64,000 nt of DNA, from the NCBI GenBank assembly GCA_030015575.1, contig CM057342.1, positions 619,161,348-619,225,347 on the forward strand, read 5' to 3'. The stretch comes from Agapanthus africanus. Taxonomy: Eukaryota > Streptophyta > Magnoliopsida > Asparagales > Amaryllidaceae. Position numbers and translations under genes: made by a program. Of this stretch, positions 12,250-25,088 are shown piece by piece; positions within the stretch are counted from its first letter, which is position 1, and the number at the start of each line of letters is the position of its first letter. The notes below the pieces were generated by a model, which saw only the letters and a program-made list of their open reading frames with translations, was not told the origin of the DNA and did no database searches.

Positions 12250-13073
12250 TTGATCTATGTTTTAAGTGGGATTTGCTTCAAGAGTGTTAAGTGGGTGGCC
12301 AATATCAAAATTCTAGGACGGTTGGCCCCCCTAAGAAAGGACAATTTTCAAAAATGTACGAAAAATCTTGGCAATTTGAACAAACGATTTCGGTCAGAGT
12401 ATTAACAAAAAATATTGATCATGAAGAATTGAATCGAACTGAGTAGTACCCATATCGTCAAGTACTCACAAAATCACAAAAACAAAGAATATCACACCCC
12501 TAATAGTCTATGTAATACTAAGTCAACTAGATCTGCTCAAGAACCTGATTATCGAAGAAAATTGTGTCGAGAAACGGGCTCAAGATACACGGATCACGAA
12601 GCCAGATAAATGCAGCGATAAGGGGAGGTTTTCTAACGCGTTCGCGAAATTCCTTAATTAGAATAACCCTTTCTCAATTGGCGGTTGCGCCGTGAACACT
12701 TCCCTAGACACCTCGTGAACAATATAACATTAAGCAGTGTTCTAAACGCAATTAACTTGCCCTAGTGAGCGCGAATCCTTAAGGTCAGAGTTTTAACTGA
12801 TTTTAAAATCACTGTGGGTATACAAGAATGCAGTTTTGTGATTAGTGGGCCACGGAAAAAGGTGATGAAATCCTTTACCATATCTTGTTTGGTTCTTATG
12901 CCCTTAATATCCGTATTAAGATGCACATGCGTAAATCAATAAAAGAATTTAAACAAATCAAGCAAGCAAGCAAATCTTTTTGTTTTAGGCTTAAGCGTTG
13001 CAACAAATACGAGTTAGTTCTCTTTTTTATTGGTGGCAAATTGTGCGAAGAATCCTGCAGAAGATATAATAAT
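12250..13073 (-). other. 5' region of the layer-2 element
   Basis: No ORF is supported. Positions 12622-12720 resemble the conserved leader block of the Copia elements (compare 1583-1680 and 53319-53420), including a 'TTCGCGAA' core and a nearby 'CTAGACACCT'. The region is interrupted at 13073 by the LARD-like element and resumes at 24541. Confidence 0.4.
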
Positions 13074-14175
13074 GGAATTGTCACGACCCGAAAGAGCACG
13101 TGACTGGCCCTTGAACCATATGAAGTCTATAGGACCCCATCTGATCCAAGTAAGCCAAAAGCCCAGAAATCTAAAACCATTTTTAAGGAGTAAATAAGGA
13201 AAACTGGTTTAAGAAGTAAAGAAATCATGTTTTGAAAATCAAAGTTTTTAAATAACTAAGCCGAATATGCATTTTAAAAAATGTGTAGTCTTTTCTGAAA
13301 GCTTCGGCAGAGTTTCCTTTGTAAAAACTGGCCCCGAACGGGGTACAACAAGAATAATATATAGGACATGATAAAAGGCATCCCCAAGCGGGAGCTAGCT
13401 CTTCGTCAATCGACGGTCACAACGACGCAAGCAATAATAATATACAACGTTAAAGGACGATGATTAAAACCAAAAAAGGAGCTCGAAACAGCCAGAAAAC
13501 CATAATACTACAAGCGCGACTCTAAGGTCGAAATAGTACATCACAGTGTCTAAGTCTGAAACAATATACAAGGTTTGGTTGATGGAATTTCTAGATACAA
13601 TGAATAGTACATGTACAATGGCGGTTCTGATACAAAAGAACCCACCTACCTAAGCAAGTCACCCATATGAAAGTAGTATGCCAGAAAAGCCGCTATGAAA
13701 CCTGTACGGCAGAACCTGGAAGAACTGTGGCACAACGGGGGTGAGTTGCCAACTCGTGAATAGAAATATCTACAGGCAGAGATCGAATGTATGACCCATC
13801 CTAGGTCAATACGATCAGATATATATATAAACCTCAATATGAATAAGTCTGAAGCATGCTAGAGTGGCAATGTAATCTCTATACATGAGTGTAGTGCCAA
13901 GTGCTCGTGCCAGTGCCTCAGGTAATAGCATATCATAAATATGAGGTATGATCAATATAAACAAATCTGCATGTATGTGGAACCCGTCCACTCGTCACCC
14001 AATGACAATAAGCATCATGCATGTAAATATCATAAGCATACGCATGGAAAATATGAGGAAATAAATCATCTGTGTCCCTCGCGACACGTCAAAATCATGG
14101 AACCGGAGTGTCCAGCATCGACACTCAAAAACATCATTAAAGCTGTTCCCAGCATCGGAACATAAATCCTCATAA

Positions 14176-14298
14176 ATCGGGCATCCGTCAGTCCGGGTCA
14201 GCCCCCTCTCATCTATATCGGGCATCCGTCAGTCCGGGTCAGCCCCCTCTTATCTATATCGGGCATCCGTCAGTTCGGGTCAGCCCCCTCTCATCTAT
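14176..14298. repeat. 41-bp minisatellite, three units
   Basis: Three units of exactly 41 bp start at 14176, 14217 and 14258, each with the core GGGCATCCGTCAGT followed by CGGGTCAGCCCCCTCT. The partner LTR has four units at 21691-21854, so the array changed length after insertion. Confidence 0.95.
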
Positions 14299-14600
14299 AT
14301 CGCTCTAGCACCGAGAAAACACATGGTGGACGCACTGAAATATCATATCAAGGGTAACCGTGTTTTTAAAACAATTACATATTCTCTTTTGAAATACCCA
14401 CGGTTCCCAAATCCAGAAATATCATGGAAACAACATATCTCAATGCGTATAATCAGAAAGCATGATGTATGCGATATGTGAAAGAAATGTAAGCATAGCA
14501 GTATGTCGTGCAACACGGAATACACAGTATATAAGTACATAAGTGTGCCATGCAAGGTCATATCCTGAATGCAACAGTACTACAGCATAGTGACATGGCA

Positions 14601-14665
14601 ATTATCGATGATGAAGTGTGTGGGCCGGCAACAAGTGTACGTGGAACATACGCATCATCGATAAT
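14601..14665 (-). other. Conserved LTR hairpin
   Basis: The arms ATTATCGATGATG (14601-14613) and CATCATCGATAAT (14653-14665) are perfectly complementary over 13 bp. The enclosed bases include GCCGGC and CGTAC. The same structure occurs in the partner LTR (22157-22221) and, with a compensatory pair change, in the LARD element 2 LTRs (31918-31983). Confidence 0.85.
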
Positions 14666-16986
14666 GGTGCTGGTGTCCTAGCAGCATGACTGTAATATAT
14701 GTATCAATAAACACAAGCAATGCAATGCAAATAGCATGAATATGCGGAAGCGAATAATCAACGCAACAGTAAAGAACCTGCCTCAATAAATATATCATGC
14801 AGCCTTGCCTTTTGAAATAAGACGAATCGGGGTTTTTACTAAAATAAGGGCTACGGGGTTTTAAGAAAAGATGCGTCGTTTGAAAATATCCGTAGAATCC
14901 TTTTTTGCCTATCTTTAAAATATTCCCGATTCGTTAGTTTTGAAATAGGTATGACTCGGGTCTAGTTTAACGCCTACTATGCGAACTACGGACCCAACTA
15001 TCAGTCAATCGGGAGGGGTATGAAAACCACCTAAATCTGAGTCAATATCACATTATCTCATCACAGAACAGGTATCACTACCATCATATCACATCTCAAA
15101 TACGAACTCTGTCATATCGCTGAATCTCACGGCCTCAATCAAACCTCATCTACTCATCGTAATCCCACGTATCATCCTCAAATCCCGTATATGAACACAT
15201 AGTCCCATACCCATGTGTAGATATACAAACCTCCAAATGCGCACAGATAAATGAAAGAATGTATGCAAGTATATGTGTACATGTATGTGTGAGTCCAACC
15301 ACTGCTCTAGGGTTTCGCACTATACTACACTAATACATCCTTATCATCAATAATTCCATTATCACCATCAACAATCCTAACAACACATAATAAATATATG
15401 TGTGTATACGTATTCGTATACATCACCACGGACAGCGGGGGTGCTATACGCTATCCACCCGACTTCTCCCCGTAGATATAAATCTACTCACCTTGCGTCT
15501 TTATCTGTCGACGTCGCCACGCGTTTGCTTGTCATCCCGAAATCTTCATGGGGTACCTACACATTAACGTATCGCAAAGGCGTATCAAAACCAATTCAAG
15601 ACTAAAACGGTATACGAAACCCAAAACGATACGCTATGATCTATAGGTTAGAACCTATGGACAATGCTTCCAAAACCATCAACAACCCTCGATATCGTCG
15701 TATAAACGCCAAGTAGTCGAGGTAAAACACCATACGCAACTCAGAATTCACACAATACGAAAATACGGAAGCACGAATCCAAAACAGTAACTTAGGAAAT
15801 AGGCTCCAGATTTCACCCTAGGTCAAATTAGACAAATCTATACATGCCAGGGGTCAAGTTTACTGGAGATAGGGCCCTGCACAAAAAACGAGGCAAAACC
15901 CTCCTGCTCTGGCCGCAAATTGCGGCCAGAAGGAATAAATCTGTGGCCAGAATTTGGAGTTGGGGGCTAGGGTTTGGTGTGGTGGTTCCAGGGTGCCTGC
16001 ACATCTCACTATCAACTCAATTTTATTTTAGGGTTCTCGGGGTGATAGCAGATTACAAAATACACTCCCAGATTTACAGTTTTTCCCCCGATATCAATTC
16101 CATAATCCGTGTTCTGGTTTCGAATTCAGGTTTGGGTCTAATTTAACATCACACAAGGGTTCTAAGGTCACAACAAGCCTCAATTTCACTTTGATTTCAG
16201 ATCAAACCCTAAAGCCTAACTTGATGTTTCACAAATCCACCAAACGACACCATATCGATATGAAACTAGTATTGATGCACAAGAAATGAGATACTACTCT
16301 ACTAGGTGCAGAATTTACCTCCTTTGGCAACTCAAGAAAATTCTTGAGTTGCCCAAAGTCCTCAAGATCCACTCTTCCTTAGTCCAATGCGTTCCTCTAG
16401 AGCTCGTGCACCTTTTTAGTGAAGGGAAGATGGGGTTTTGGGGTTGATTTCATGGTGAATTTGGGGCTTGAAAAGGGGAGGGAGAAGAGGGAGCAGCAGC
16501 TCAGCAGCAACAAGAGGGAGAGGGAGAGAAATGAGTGAAGGTTGAAGAGGAAAATGACTAAGTCTTGGTCAAAATAACCCATACCTCTCTCTCTCTCTCA
16601 CCAACCCGCATATTATATTACTTTCCATTTTCCTTTTCCTTTTTAAATCCTTCTCACTAGAATAGTAAACCCAAAGTAAAGCCATGGTAATAAAAATATA
16701 ACACAAGTGTAGAAAAAGATATGTGCATGTTTTGCACAAAAATGCCAAAAATCCGATTAGCGATTTTTAATCGCGATTAGCGCTAAATTAGCATATAGCT
16801 AATCATAAAAACTTTAAAATGGCATAATTCCATAAAATATCCTATTTTAGAATTTTCCAAAATTTTCCATAAATTTTTCCTTATTTATTTGTATTTAATT
16901 ATACCGGAATATTAAAATATTCATTAAAATAATATTAAATTATAAAAATTCCCAAAATTAATATTTTATTATTTTGAAACGTTACA

Positions 16987-16999
16987 ATCTACCCCCCTT
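16987..16999 (-). other. Polypurine tract of LARD element 1
   Basis: The minus strand reads AAGGGGGGTAGAT directly before the LTR start. Just upstream on that strand, TTCGGGGACCGAATTTC resembles the codons at the end of chromovirus pol, which normally abut this tract. Confidence 0.9.
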
Positions 17000-19900
17000 A
17001 AAGAAATTCGGTCCCCGAATTTAAATTTAAACCCCCAAATACTAAAATATTTCAATACAAATTCCAAGTCGTCGGGGCTCCGAAATCATCAATACATAAA
17101 ACATCATAGCGCAAAGCATGCGCATGAGTACTGAGCAGATAACTCAAAAGCAAAACTCCGTCAAGCATCCCGCAATTATCGGAGTCATGGTAAAGTCACA
17201 AATATCAAATCCAATACAAAACCAATATGATGTAGATCAGAACTATACATGTAGACATCCAGTCTATACATGTGAATAGCTTATGTAAATGCATGCCAAA
17301 ACTTTTTAAATCGCCGTGCGATGCACGTAACACTGCACAGTGGTGGACGTTTTCATAAGAAAATAACCATATATGTATATATATCTTTTGTTTAATAGGT
17401 ACGTTCCGCCGTTTTGAAAACAATTTAGAGGGGTTTCCGTGTTTTTAAAACGTTTCGTGTCATATCGGACATGTAGGTATATATATGGAGACTATAGCTC
17501 GCTTTTTGGAAATCCCTTCGATAACTATCAATGTATGCAAAATATATCCAGGTACTATCTTCTGACTAGTCCTGCTCAGTACAAAACGAATATCAAATAT
17601 CATAAAAATGTACTGCTCCAAAAGGAATAAATCCCAAAATGCATATAACACCACCCTGTGCGTCTGGTGCGCACCGAAATCAAAATCCATATATGTGCCA
17701 TACAGGTGCACAAAACAACATCTAGGTGCAACGGGTGTGCACGAAGTATCTGTCATAGGCAACGTGTGTGCCTGACAGCCAAAACAGGTGCATCTGAAAT
17801 GCACGAAGAATCTCGATTTAGTGCATCTGGTGTGCACCAAAATTGTATCTCAAAACATGCGCCCAGCATGCGCGAAAATCCAAATCGGTGCATCCATCGT
17901 GCACGAATGAAAGTCTAATCCCTGCGCACTCAACATGCACGGAATTACGAAATCCAATGGCAAACGCCGAGCATGCGTAAGTCCGGTCAAAAGCACGGAG
18001 TGGAAGAATCAACATCAATATATCATAATCAAAATCGACATATCGCATGACATTAAATCGAAGTCAGGTGCAACCGTAGTGCACAACATATAAATCCGGT
18101 GCAACAAAGGCACGAAATATAAATCTGATGCGATAAACGCAAGAAACATAAAACTGGTGCGACAAACGCACGAAGTATAGAACTGGTGCATCCCATGCAC
18201 AAATATCAAGCAATAACTCAAATGCGTAAGCAGCAACACCAAGTGTACCCAGGTATATAGAAAATCATAAACGTGTGCAACTGCGTGCACAAAACACATA
18301 TCAATGCACTACAAGCACATATAAGCTATACCGAGTGCAAAATCAAATCGTGTGCGTAACATATGCACAACATCAAATCAAAACACTAAAAGTACATGAA
18401 AACTATGCTGGAAGCGTAAATCAAATCACCGGCATAGAGTAGGCATGAAATCATAATCAATACCTCAAGAATAATAACTACGCGCAAGGTATAAATACCC
18501 AGTAAGTGCAACCATGGTGCACAAAATCAAATATCATGGAACTCAGTCATTAAGACTAAATCATGCGAATAGATCGCCCAAAATACCGAAATCCAAAGTG
18601 ACGGATATGTGATAGTCAAATCACAAAATCACAAATCATAATTACCGTCGTCGGTATATCCTCCTTCAAAGTCGAGAAGGTGCCGGTACATCCAATGCTA
18701 GCGGCGCAAGATATCTACCCGCCTCTTGCTCGCGGCTGGTGTCCTCTGCCTCTGGTTCCTTATCTTCCCTATAGATTACCAATCTCGCAATCCATCGGCT
18801 CATCGGCCCTGTCAGGTGTGCTAACGGAAACGATTCCGTTCTGGCACTGCTCTGGTCATCTCTCGGTTAATCCTCACGACCGCTTGTAAAGCACCACATC
18901 ACTGGCGCCGACCTATGGTCCTCTGAATACACATCACATCTGATCCTGGGTGCAAGTATTTTTCTCGCTCTTTGGACATCCGCGTCCTCAGTACAACATC
19001 TACTCGGAAGCTGGTCGCATCCCAATGCCTCTGTAGACATATCCGACCTTTGATCTCAACGAGGAGTAGTAACAGCTCGTCTGCATCTCGCACGTACCTC
19101 TTATCCCGCTAGTCTGTATCATCATCCATTTTGACGTCACGTCTCTATCTGCGCACTGCAATGTTCTCGGCTACGGTCCATCCGAAATCTCTCACATGGA
19201 CTCGAAATCATGAACTCGGTATCTTCATCGCTCAGTAGAAGATATCTAGCCGAACACGTCCTCAGCGTGCATATCGCATCTCTGATGTCAGCGGAGTAGA
19301 ACGTCATCTCGTCGAAATCTCATGCGAACTCTTTACTCCACTCTGCTTCAATATCGAATGATCCGGACTCATCTCATCGTGGCTACACAGACTGCGCTCC
19401 AACGGCTATACTCGTATCTGGAGTCTCCTAAGCAGTGTCCCATCACATGATATCCGAATGATGTCGAATCGTCCGATCGACTCGTCAGAACCTCATAATC
19501 CCCCAAGAGCTCAACATCTCGGGTCCAGTTTAATAGTATCGAGTACATACCACAGTATCGGTGGTCCAGACATAGAAGGGCAAACCCAAGCCTTACTAAT
19601 GGCGCCGCGGAACTGCCGCAAACCCTAAGGTTCAAAGGCTTTCACACGGTCATTATGTTGAGTTAGGGTTTCATTCTTCTAGAGGGTCCACAGAATCGCT
19701 TGCATGTCTTTCCGAATACTTTAAACTTGAAAAATGGGTTCCTGACATTCGATCGTCTCAATCGACGCTCAACGAATCTGCGTGAAGTCGTCTCTAACCG
19801 GAATCAATCTACCCGATGACTTCGAATCGGGGTAACCGAACGAACCACATGTCCTAGTCATTCATCCTCGGTGACTAGCGACTCACCATCATATCTCTAA

Positions 19901-20575
19901 GTATAAGCTCATGCTGCAGTAGCTCCAATCTTCTGGGCGATATCTCATCATTCGCAGCAACAACTGGCTCATTCGTCCGTACGCTGAACAGCGCCTCAAT
20001 CATCATGAATAAGCGATATATAAATGGTCATCACATCCTGGCTGGCCTCTATCAGTGGCTCAATCCTCTGGTACCGATCAGCACATCCGGGAAATCCCAT
20101 AAAAGCGATCAGTCCAACCCTCATGGCGCGAAAACACAATAAGACGACGCCTCAATATGCAATCGTATGTCTCTGGAATCACGCCCTGGTTAGTTCTCGT
20201 CCACGACGAGCTCATGCAGACGCAACTCGAGCCGTAGCTCACTCTGCCCGTGCAATCGTGGCAGCAAAACCATAACCAGTCTCGATAATGATAGATCATA
20301 GGAAGGAATATAATACTGTGCAAGGAAATCTACATCCTAAGGTTTCTTAAGCGAAGTGGCGTGTCGTAAGTATGCCGCGAAACATACGTACGGTACGTCC
20401 CTCTACTCAAGCTACCTACTCCATCAACCAAGGGTCATCCTATGCGACGAAAGTTCGGGTATAATACCCCCTCGACTAAGTCTAAGTTCCGTAAGGTCAA
20501 GCCTAAGTTCCGTATATAGATAACGCCCTAGGCTCCACATAGTCAAACTTAGACTCGAACTAAGGTCAACATAGC
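17000..20575 (-). other. Non-coding interior of LARD element 1
   Basis: No conserved protein domain is seen. The half nearer the polypurine tract contains an array of short palindromes (17650-18560). The half nearer the primer site (about 18660-20575) is homologous to 43640-45300 of the other LARD. Short matching peptide stretches on the sense strand (around 20080-20240 here and 43860-44040 there) may be a decayed gag, but the reading frames are broken. A block at 19570-19740 is shared with a Copia leader. Confidence 0.7.
17650..18560. repeat. Array of GTGCA-type short palindromes
   Basis: Over about 900 bp, pairs such as GGTGCATC...GTGCAC, GTGCAACGGGTGTGCAC, TGCGC...GCGCA and GCATGCGC recur every 30-60 bp, separated by AT-rich spacers often ending in GAA or AAATC. 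Each pair can form a small stem. The equivalent array in the other LARD is at about 45430-45910. The units are too diverged to be a satellite and the spacers are not constant in length. Confidence 0.7.
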
Positions 20576-20587
20576 GCTCTGATACCA
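20576..20587 (-). other. Primer-binding site of LARD element 1
   Basis: The minus strand reads TGGTATCAGAGC, complementary to initiator tRNA-Met, five bases from the LTR boundary. It marks 20593-24535 as the 5' LTR. Confidence 0.92.
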
Positions 20588-20592
20588 ACTTT

Positions 20593-23500
20593 TTTCACGA
20601 CCCGAAAGAGCACGTGACAGGCCCTTGAACCATATGAAGTCTATAGGACCCCATCTGATCCAAGTAAGCCAATAGCCCAGAAATCTAAAACCATTTTTAA
20701 GGAGTAAATAAGGAAAACTAGTTTAAAAAGTAAAGAAATCATGTTTTGAAAATCAAAGTTTTTAAATAACTAAGCCGAATATGCATTTTAAAAAATGTGT
20801 AGTCTTTTCTGAAAGCTTCGGCAGAGTTTCCTTTGTAAAAACTGGCCCCGAACGGGGTACAACAAGAATAATATATAGGACATGATAAAAGGCATCCCCA
20901 AACGGGAGCTAGCTCTTCATCAATCGACGGTCACAACCACGCAAGCAATAATAATATACAACGCCAAAGGGCGAGGATCAAAACCCAAAAAAGGAACTCG
21001 AAACAGCCAGAAAACCATAATACTACAAGCGCGACTCTAAGGTCGAAATAGTACATCACAGTGTCTAAGTCTGAAACAATATACAAGGTTTGGTTGATGG
21101 AATTTCTAGATACAATGAATAGTACATGTACAATGGCGGTTCTGATACAAAAGAACCCACCTACCCAAGCAAGTCGCCCATATGAAATCAGTGTGCCAGA
21201 AAAGCCGCAATGAAACCTGTACGGCAGAACCTGGAAGAACTGTGGCACAACGGGGGTGAGTTGCCAACTCGTGAATAGAAATATCTACAAGCAGAGATCG
21301 AATGTATGACCTATCCTAGGTCAATACGATCAGATATATATATAAACCTCAATATGAATAAGTCTGAAGCATGCTAGAGTGGCAATGTAATCTCTATACA
21401 TGAGTGTAGTGCCAAGTGCTCGTGCCAGTGCCTCAGGTAATAGCATATCATAAATATGAGGTATGATCAATATAAACAAATATGCATGTACGTAGATCCC
21501 GTCCACTCGTCACCCAATGGCAATAAGCATCATGCATGTAAATATCATAAGTATACGCATGGAAAATATGAGGATATAAATCATCTGTGTCCCTCGCGAC
21601 ACGTCAAAATCATGGAACCGGAGTGTCCAGCATCGACACTCAAAAACATCATGAAAGCTGTGCCCAGAATCGGCACGTAAATCCTCATAAATCGGGCATC
21701 CGCCAGTCCGGGTCAGCCCCCTCTCATCTATATCAGGCATCCGTCAGTCCGGGTCAGCCCCCTCTCATCTATACCGGGCATCCGTCAGTCCGGGTCAGCC
21801 CCCTCTCATCTATATCGGGCATCCGTCAGTCTGGGTCAGCCCCTTCTCATCTATATCGCTCTAGCACCGAGAAAACATATGGTGGACGCACTGAAATATC
21901 ATATCAAGGGTAACCGGGTTTTTAAAACAATTACATATTCTCTTTTGAAATACCCACGGTTCCCAAATCCAGAAATATCATGGAAACAACATATCTCAAT
22001 GCGTATAATCAGAAAGCATGATGTATGCGATATATGAAAGAAATGTAAGCATAGCAGTATGTCGTGCAATACGGAATACACAGTATATAAGTACATAAGT
22101 GTGCCATGCAAGGTCATATCCTGAATGCAACAGTACTACAGTGTAGTGACATGGCAATTATCGATGATGAAGTGTGTGGGCCGGCAACAAGTGTACGTGG
22201 AACATACGCATCATCGATAATGGTGCTGGTGTCCTAACAGCATGACTGTAATATATGTATCAATAAACACAAGCAATGCAATGCAAATAGCATGAATATG
22301 CGGAAGCGAATAATCAACGCAACAGTAAAGAACCTGCCTCAATAAATATATCATGGAGCCTTGCCTTTTGAAATAAGACGAATCGGGGTTTTTAGTAAAA
22401 TAAGGGCTACGGGGTTTTAAGAAAAGACGCGTTGTTTGAAAATATCCGTAGAATCCCTTTTTGCCTATCTTTAAAATATTCCTGATTCGTTTGTTTTGAA
22501 ATAGGTATGACTCGGGGTCTAGTTTAACGCCTACTATGCGAACAACGGACCCAACTATCAGTCAATCGAGAGGGGTATGAAAACCACCTAAATCTGAGTC
22601 AATATCACATTATCTCATCACAGAACAGGTATCACTACCATCATATCACATCTCAAATACGAACTCTGTCATATCGCCGAATCTCACGGCCTCAATCAAA
22701 CCTCATCGACTCATCGTAATCCCACGTATCATCCTCAAATCCCGTATATGAACACATAGTCCCATACCCATGTGTAGATATACAAACCTCCAAATGCGCA
22801 CAGATAAATGAAAGAATGTATGCAAGTATATGTGTACGTGTATGTGTGAGTGCAACCACTGCTCTAGGGTTTCGCACTATACTACACCAATACATCCTTA
22901 TCATCAATAATTCCATTATCACCATCAATAATCCTAACAACACATAATAAATATATGTTTGTATACGTATTCGTATACATCACCACGGACTGCGGGGGTG
23001 CTATACGCCATCCACCCGACTTCTTCCCGTAGATATAAATCTACTCACCTTGCGTCTTTATCTGTCGACGTCGCCACGCGTTTGTTTGTCATCCCGAAGT
23101 CTTCATGGGGTACCTACACATTAACGTATCACAAATGCATATCAAAACCAATTCAAGACTAAAACGGCATACGAAACCCAAAACGATACGCTATGATCTA
23201 TAGGTTAGAATCTATGGACAATGCTTCCAAAACCATCAATAACCCTCGATATCGTCGTATAAACGCCAAGTAGTCGAGGTAAAACACCATACGCAACTCA
23301 GAATTCACAATACGGAAGCACGAATCCAAAACAGCAACTTAGGAAATAGGCTCCAGATTTCACCCTAGGTCAAATTAGACAAATCTATACATGCCAGGGG
23401 TCAAGTTTATTGGAGATAGGGCCCTGCACAAAAAATGAGGCAAAACCCTCCTGCTCTGGCCTCAAATTGCGGCCAGAAGGAATAAATCTGCGGTCGGAAT

Positions 23501-24535
23501 TTGGAGTTAGGGGCTACGGTTTGTTGTGGTGGTTCCAGGGTGCCTTCACATCTCACTGTCAACTCAATTTTATTTTAGGGTTCTCGGGGTGATAGAAGAT
23601 TACAAAATACACTCCCAGATTTACAGTTTTTCCCCCGATATCAATTCCATAATCCGTGTTCTGGTTTCGAGTTCAGGTTTGGGTCCAATTTAACATCACA
23701 CAAGGGTTCTAAGGTCACAACAAGGCTCAATTTCACTTTGATTTCAGATCAAACCCTAAACCCTAACTTGATGTTTCACAAATCCACCAAACGACACCAT
23801 ATCGATATGAAACTAATATTGATGCACAAGAAATGAGATACTACTCTACTAGGTGTAGAATTTACCTCCTTTGGCAACTCAAGAAAATTCTTGAGTTGCC
23901 CAAAGTCCTCAAGATCCACTCTTCCTTAGTCCAATGCGTTCCTCTCGAGCTCGTGCACCTTTTTAGTGAAGGGAAGATGGGGTTTTGGGGTTGATTTCAT
24001 GGTGAATTTGGGGCTTGAAAAGGGGAGGGAGAAGAGGGAGCAGCAGCTCAGCAGCAACGAGAGGGAGAGGGAGAGAAATGAGTGAAGGTTGAAGAGGAAA
24101 ATGACTAAGTCTTGGTCAAATTAACACATACCTCTCTCTCTCTCTCTCACCAACCCTCATATTATATTACTTTCCATTTTCCTTTTCCTTTTTAAATCCT
24201 TCTCACTAGAATAGTAAACTCAAAATAAAGCCATGGTAATAAAAATGTAACACAAGTATAGAAAAAGATATGTGCATGTTTTGCACAAAAATACCAAAAA
24301 TCCGATTAGCGATTTTTAATCGCGATTAGCGCTAAATTAGCATATAACTAATCATAAAAACTTAAAAATGACATAATTCCATAAAATACCCTATTTTAGA
24401 ATTTTCCAAAATTTTCCATAAATTTTTCCTTATTTATTTGTATTTAATTATACCGGAATATTAAAATATTTATTAAAATAATATTAAATTATAAAAATTC
24501 CCAAAATTAATATTTTATTATTTTGAAACGTTACA
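20593..24535 (-). repeat. 5' LTR of LARD element 1 (3943 bp)
   Basis: Direct copy of 13079-16986. Its inner plus-strand end reads TTTCACGACCC where the other copy has TGTCACGACCC, so the terminal dinucleotide has mutated. Its outer end is AACGTTACA at 24535. It holds four 41-bp units (21691-21854), the hairpin at 22157-22221 and a CT repeat at 24132-24149. Confidence 0.95.
21691..21854. repeat. 41-bp minisatellite, four units
   Basis: Units start at 21691, 21732, 21773 and 21814 and match those at 14176-14298, with one extra copy. A few substitutions distinguish the units. Confidence 0.95.
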
Positions 24536-24540
24536 GGAAT

Positions 24541-25083
24541 GCATCGGATTTGAGAGAAAGTGTTAGAAAAATACGCACCGATATGTTTTGGGTTAAGACA
24601 CCCCCATTGAAGTGATCACGAGTACATGAATGTTCGCTTGCGCGGGTCAAACTGCCTGGATCTTTGGCATTGTACCTTGCTAACGGCTTGTTATTGAATG
24701 TGAACCTTGCTCCGCACAATCGCTACTCTTAATTCCGTTGAAATTTGAAAATATTGGAAAATACGATATTTAGTGGAAAAAGCGACATATATGGCCAATT
24801 AGCTGTACATGCACAATTATAGAATTTTGCATATACTAATAGATCATAAATGGGACAATGAAGAAAATAACAAAAAAATGGAACAAATGGAGGCAGATGC
24901 GCCGCAAATTGCAGCTAAGATGAATTTTTTTGCGGACTCAGGTTGGAGTCTGGGGCCCATCTTTGGTCTATGGTCTTCTAGTCTCTTGAGCATCTCTCGG
25001 TGTTTGCAATTTCTTTTGATTTACAACTGAGTGTAAACTGGAGTAATGTACAGAGAAGGGATCAAGTTGGTATGTGCTGTGTT
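24541..25083 (-). other. Interior of the layer-2 element, primer-proximal side
   Basis: This is the continuation of 13073 after the LARD insertion, up to the target duplication of the Copia at 25089. The minus strand holds a short open segment at 24531-24719 that I do not recognise. No convincing primer site was found, so the inner boundary of the layer-2 5' LTR (right end 58020) cannot be placed. Confidence 0.4.
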
Positions 25084-25088
25084 CACAC

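Larger units (their letters stand above)
13079..16986 (-). repeat. 3' LTR of LARD element 1 (3908 bp)
   Basis: Plus-strand ends are TGTCACGACCC and AACGTTACA, which form an imperfect terminal inverted repeat (TGTCACG/TGTAACG). It is collinear with 20593-24535, with scattered substitutions. It contains three 41-bp tandem units (14176-14298), a strong hairpin (14601-14665) and a CT microsatellite (16585-16599). The open stretches within it are short and not conserved as protein. Confidence 0.95.
13079..24535 (-). mobile_element. LARD-like LTR retrotransposon, 11.5 kb, TSD GGAAT
   Basis: A complete element bounded by perfect target duplications GGAAT at 13074-13078 and 24536-24540. Two direct LTRs of 3908 and 3943 bp enclose a 3.6 kb interior. 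The primer site (20576-20587) and polypurine tract (16987-16999) both read on the minus strand. No gag, protease, RT or integrase is recognisable, so it is non-autonomous and was mobilised in trans. The bases before its polypurine tract resemble the end of a chromovirus pol gene, which suggests a chromovirus ancestor or helper. The interior is homologous to that of the element at 29054-51080, in the opposite orientation. Confidence 0.95.

Noticed and set aside
16585..16599. CT microsatellite, also at 24132-24149
   Set aside because: Simple sequence inside the LTRs; a length difference is expected and not informative.
17650..18560. Palindromic repeats resembling a CRISPR or tRNA cluster
   Set aside because: Spacing and stems are irregular, and no cloverleaf or anticodon arm can be drawn.
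19369..19635. Open frame of 88 codons on the minus strand in LARD 1
   Set aside because: The homologous stretch in LARD 2 (44460-44660) has stops and different frames; at best a decayed gag trace.
21691..21854. Regular 41-bp repeats resembling a CRISPR array
   Set aside because: The repeats are head to tail without unique spacers and lie in a plant LTR; it is a minisatellite.
23750..23768. AAACCCTAAACCCTAA, like plant telomere repeat
   Set aside because: Only two units, and the sister LTR has AAACCCTAAAGCC; it is chance similarity, not an interstitial telomere.
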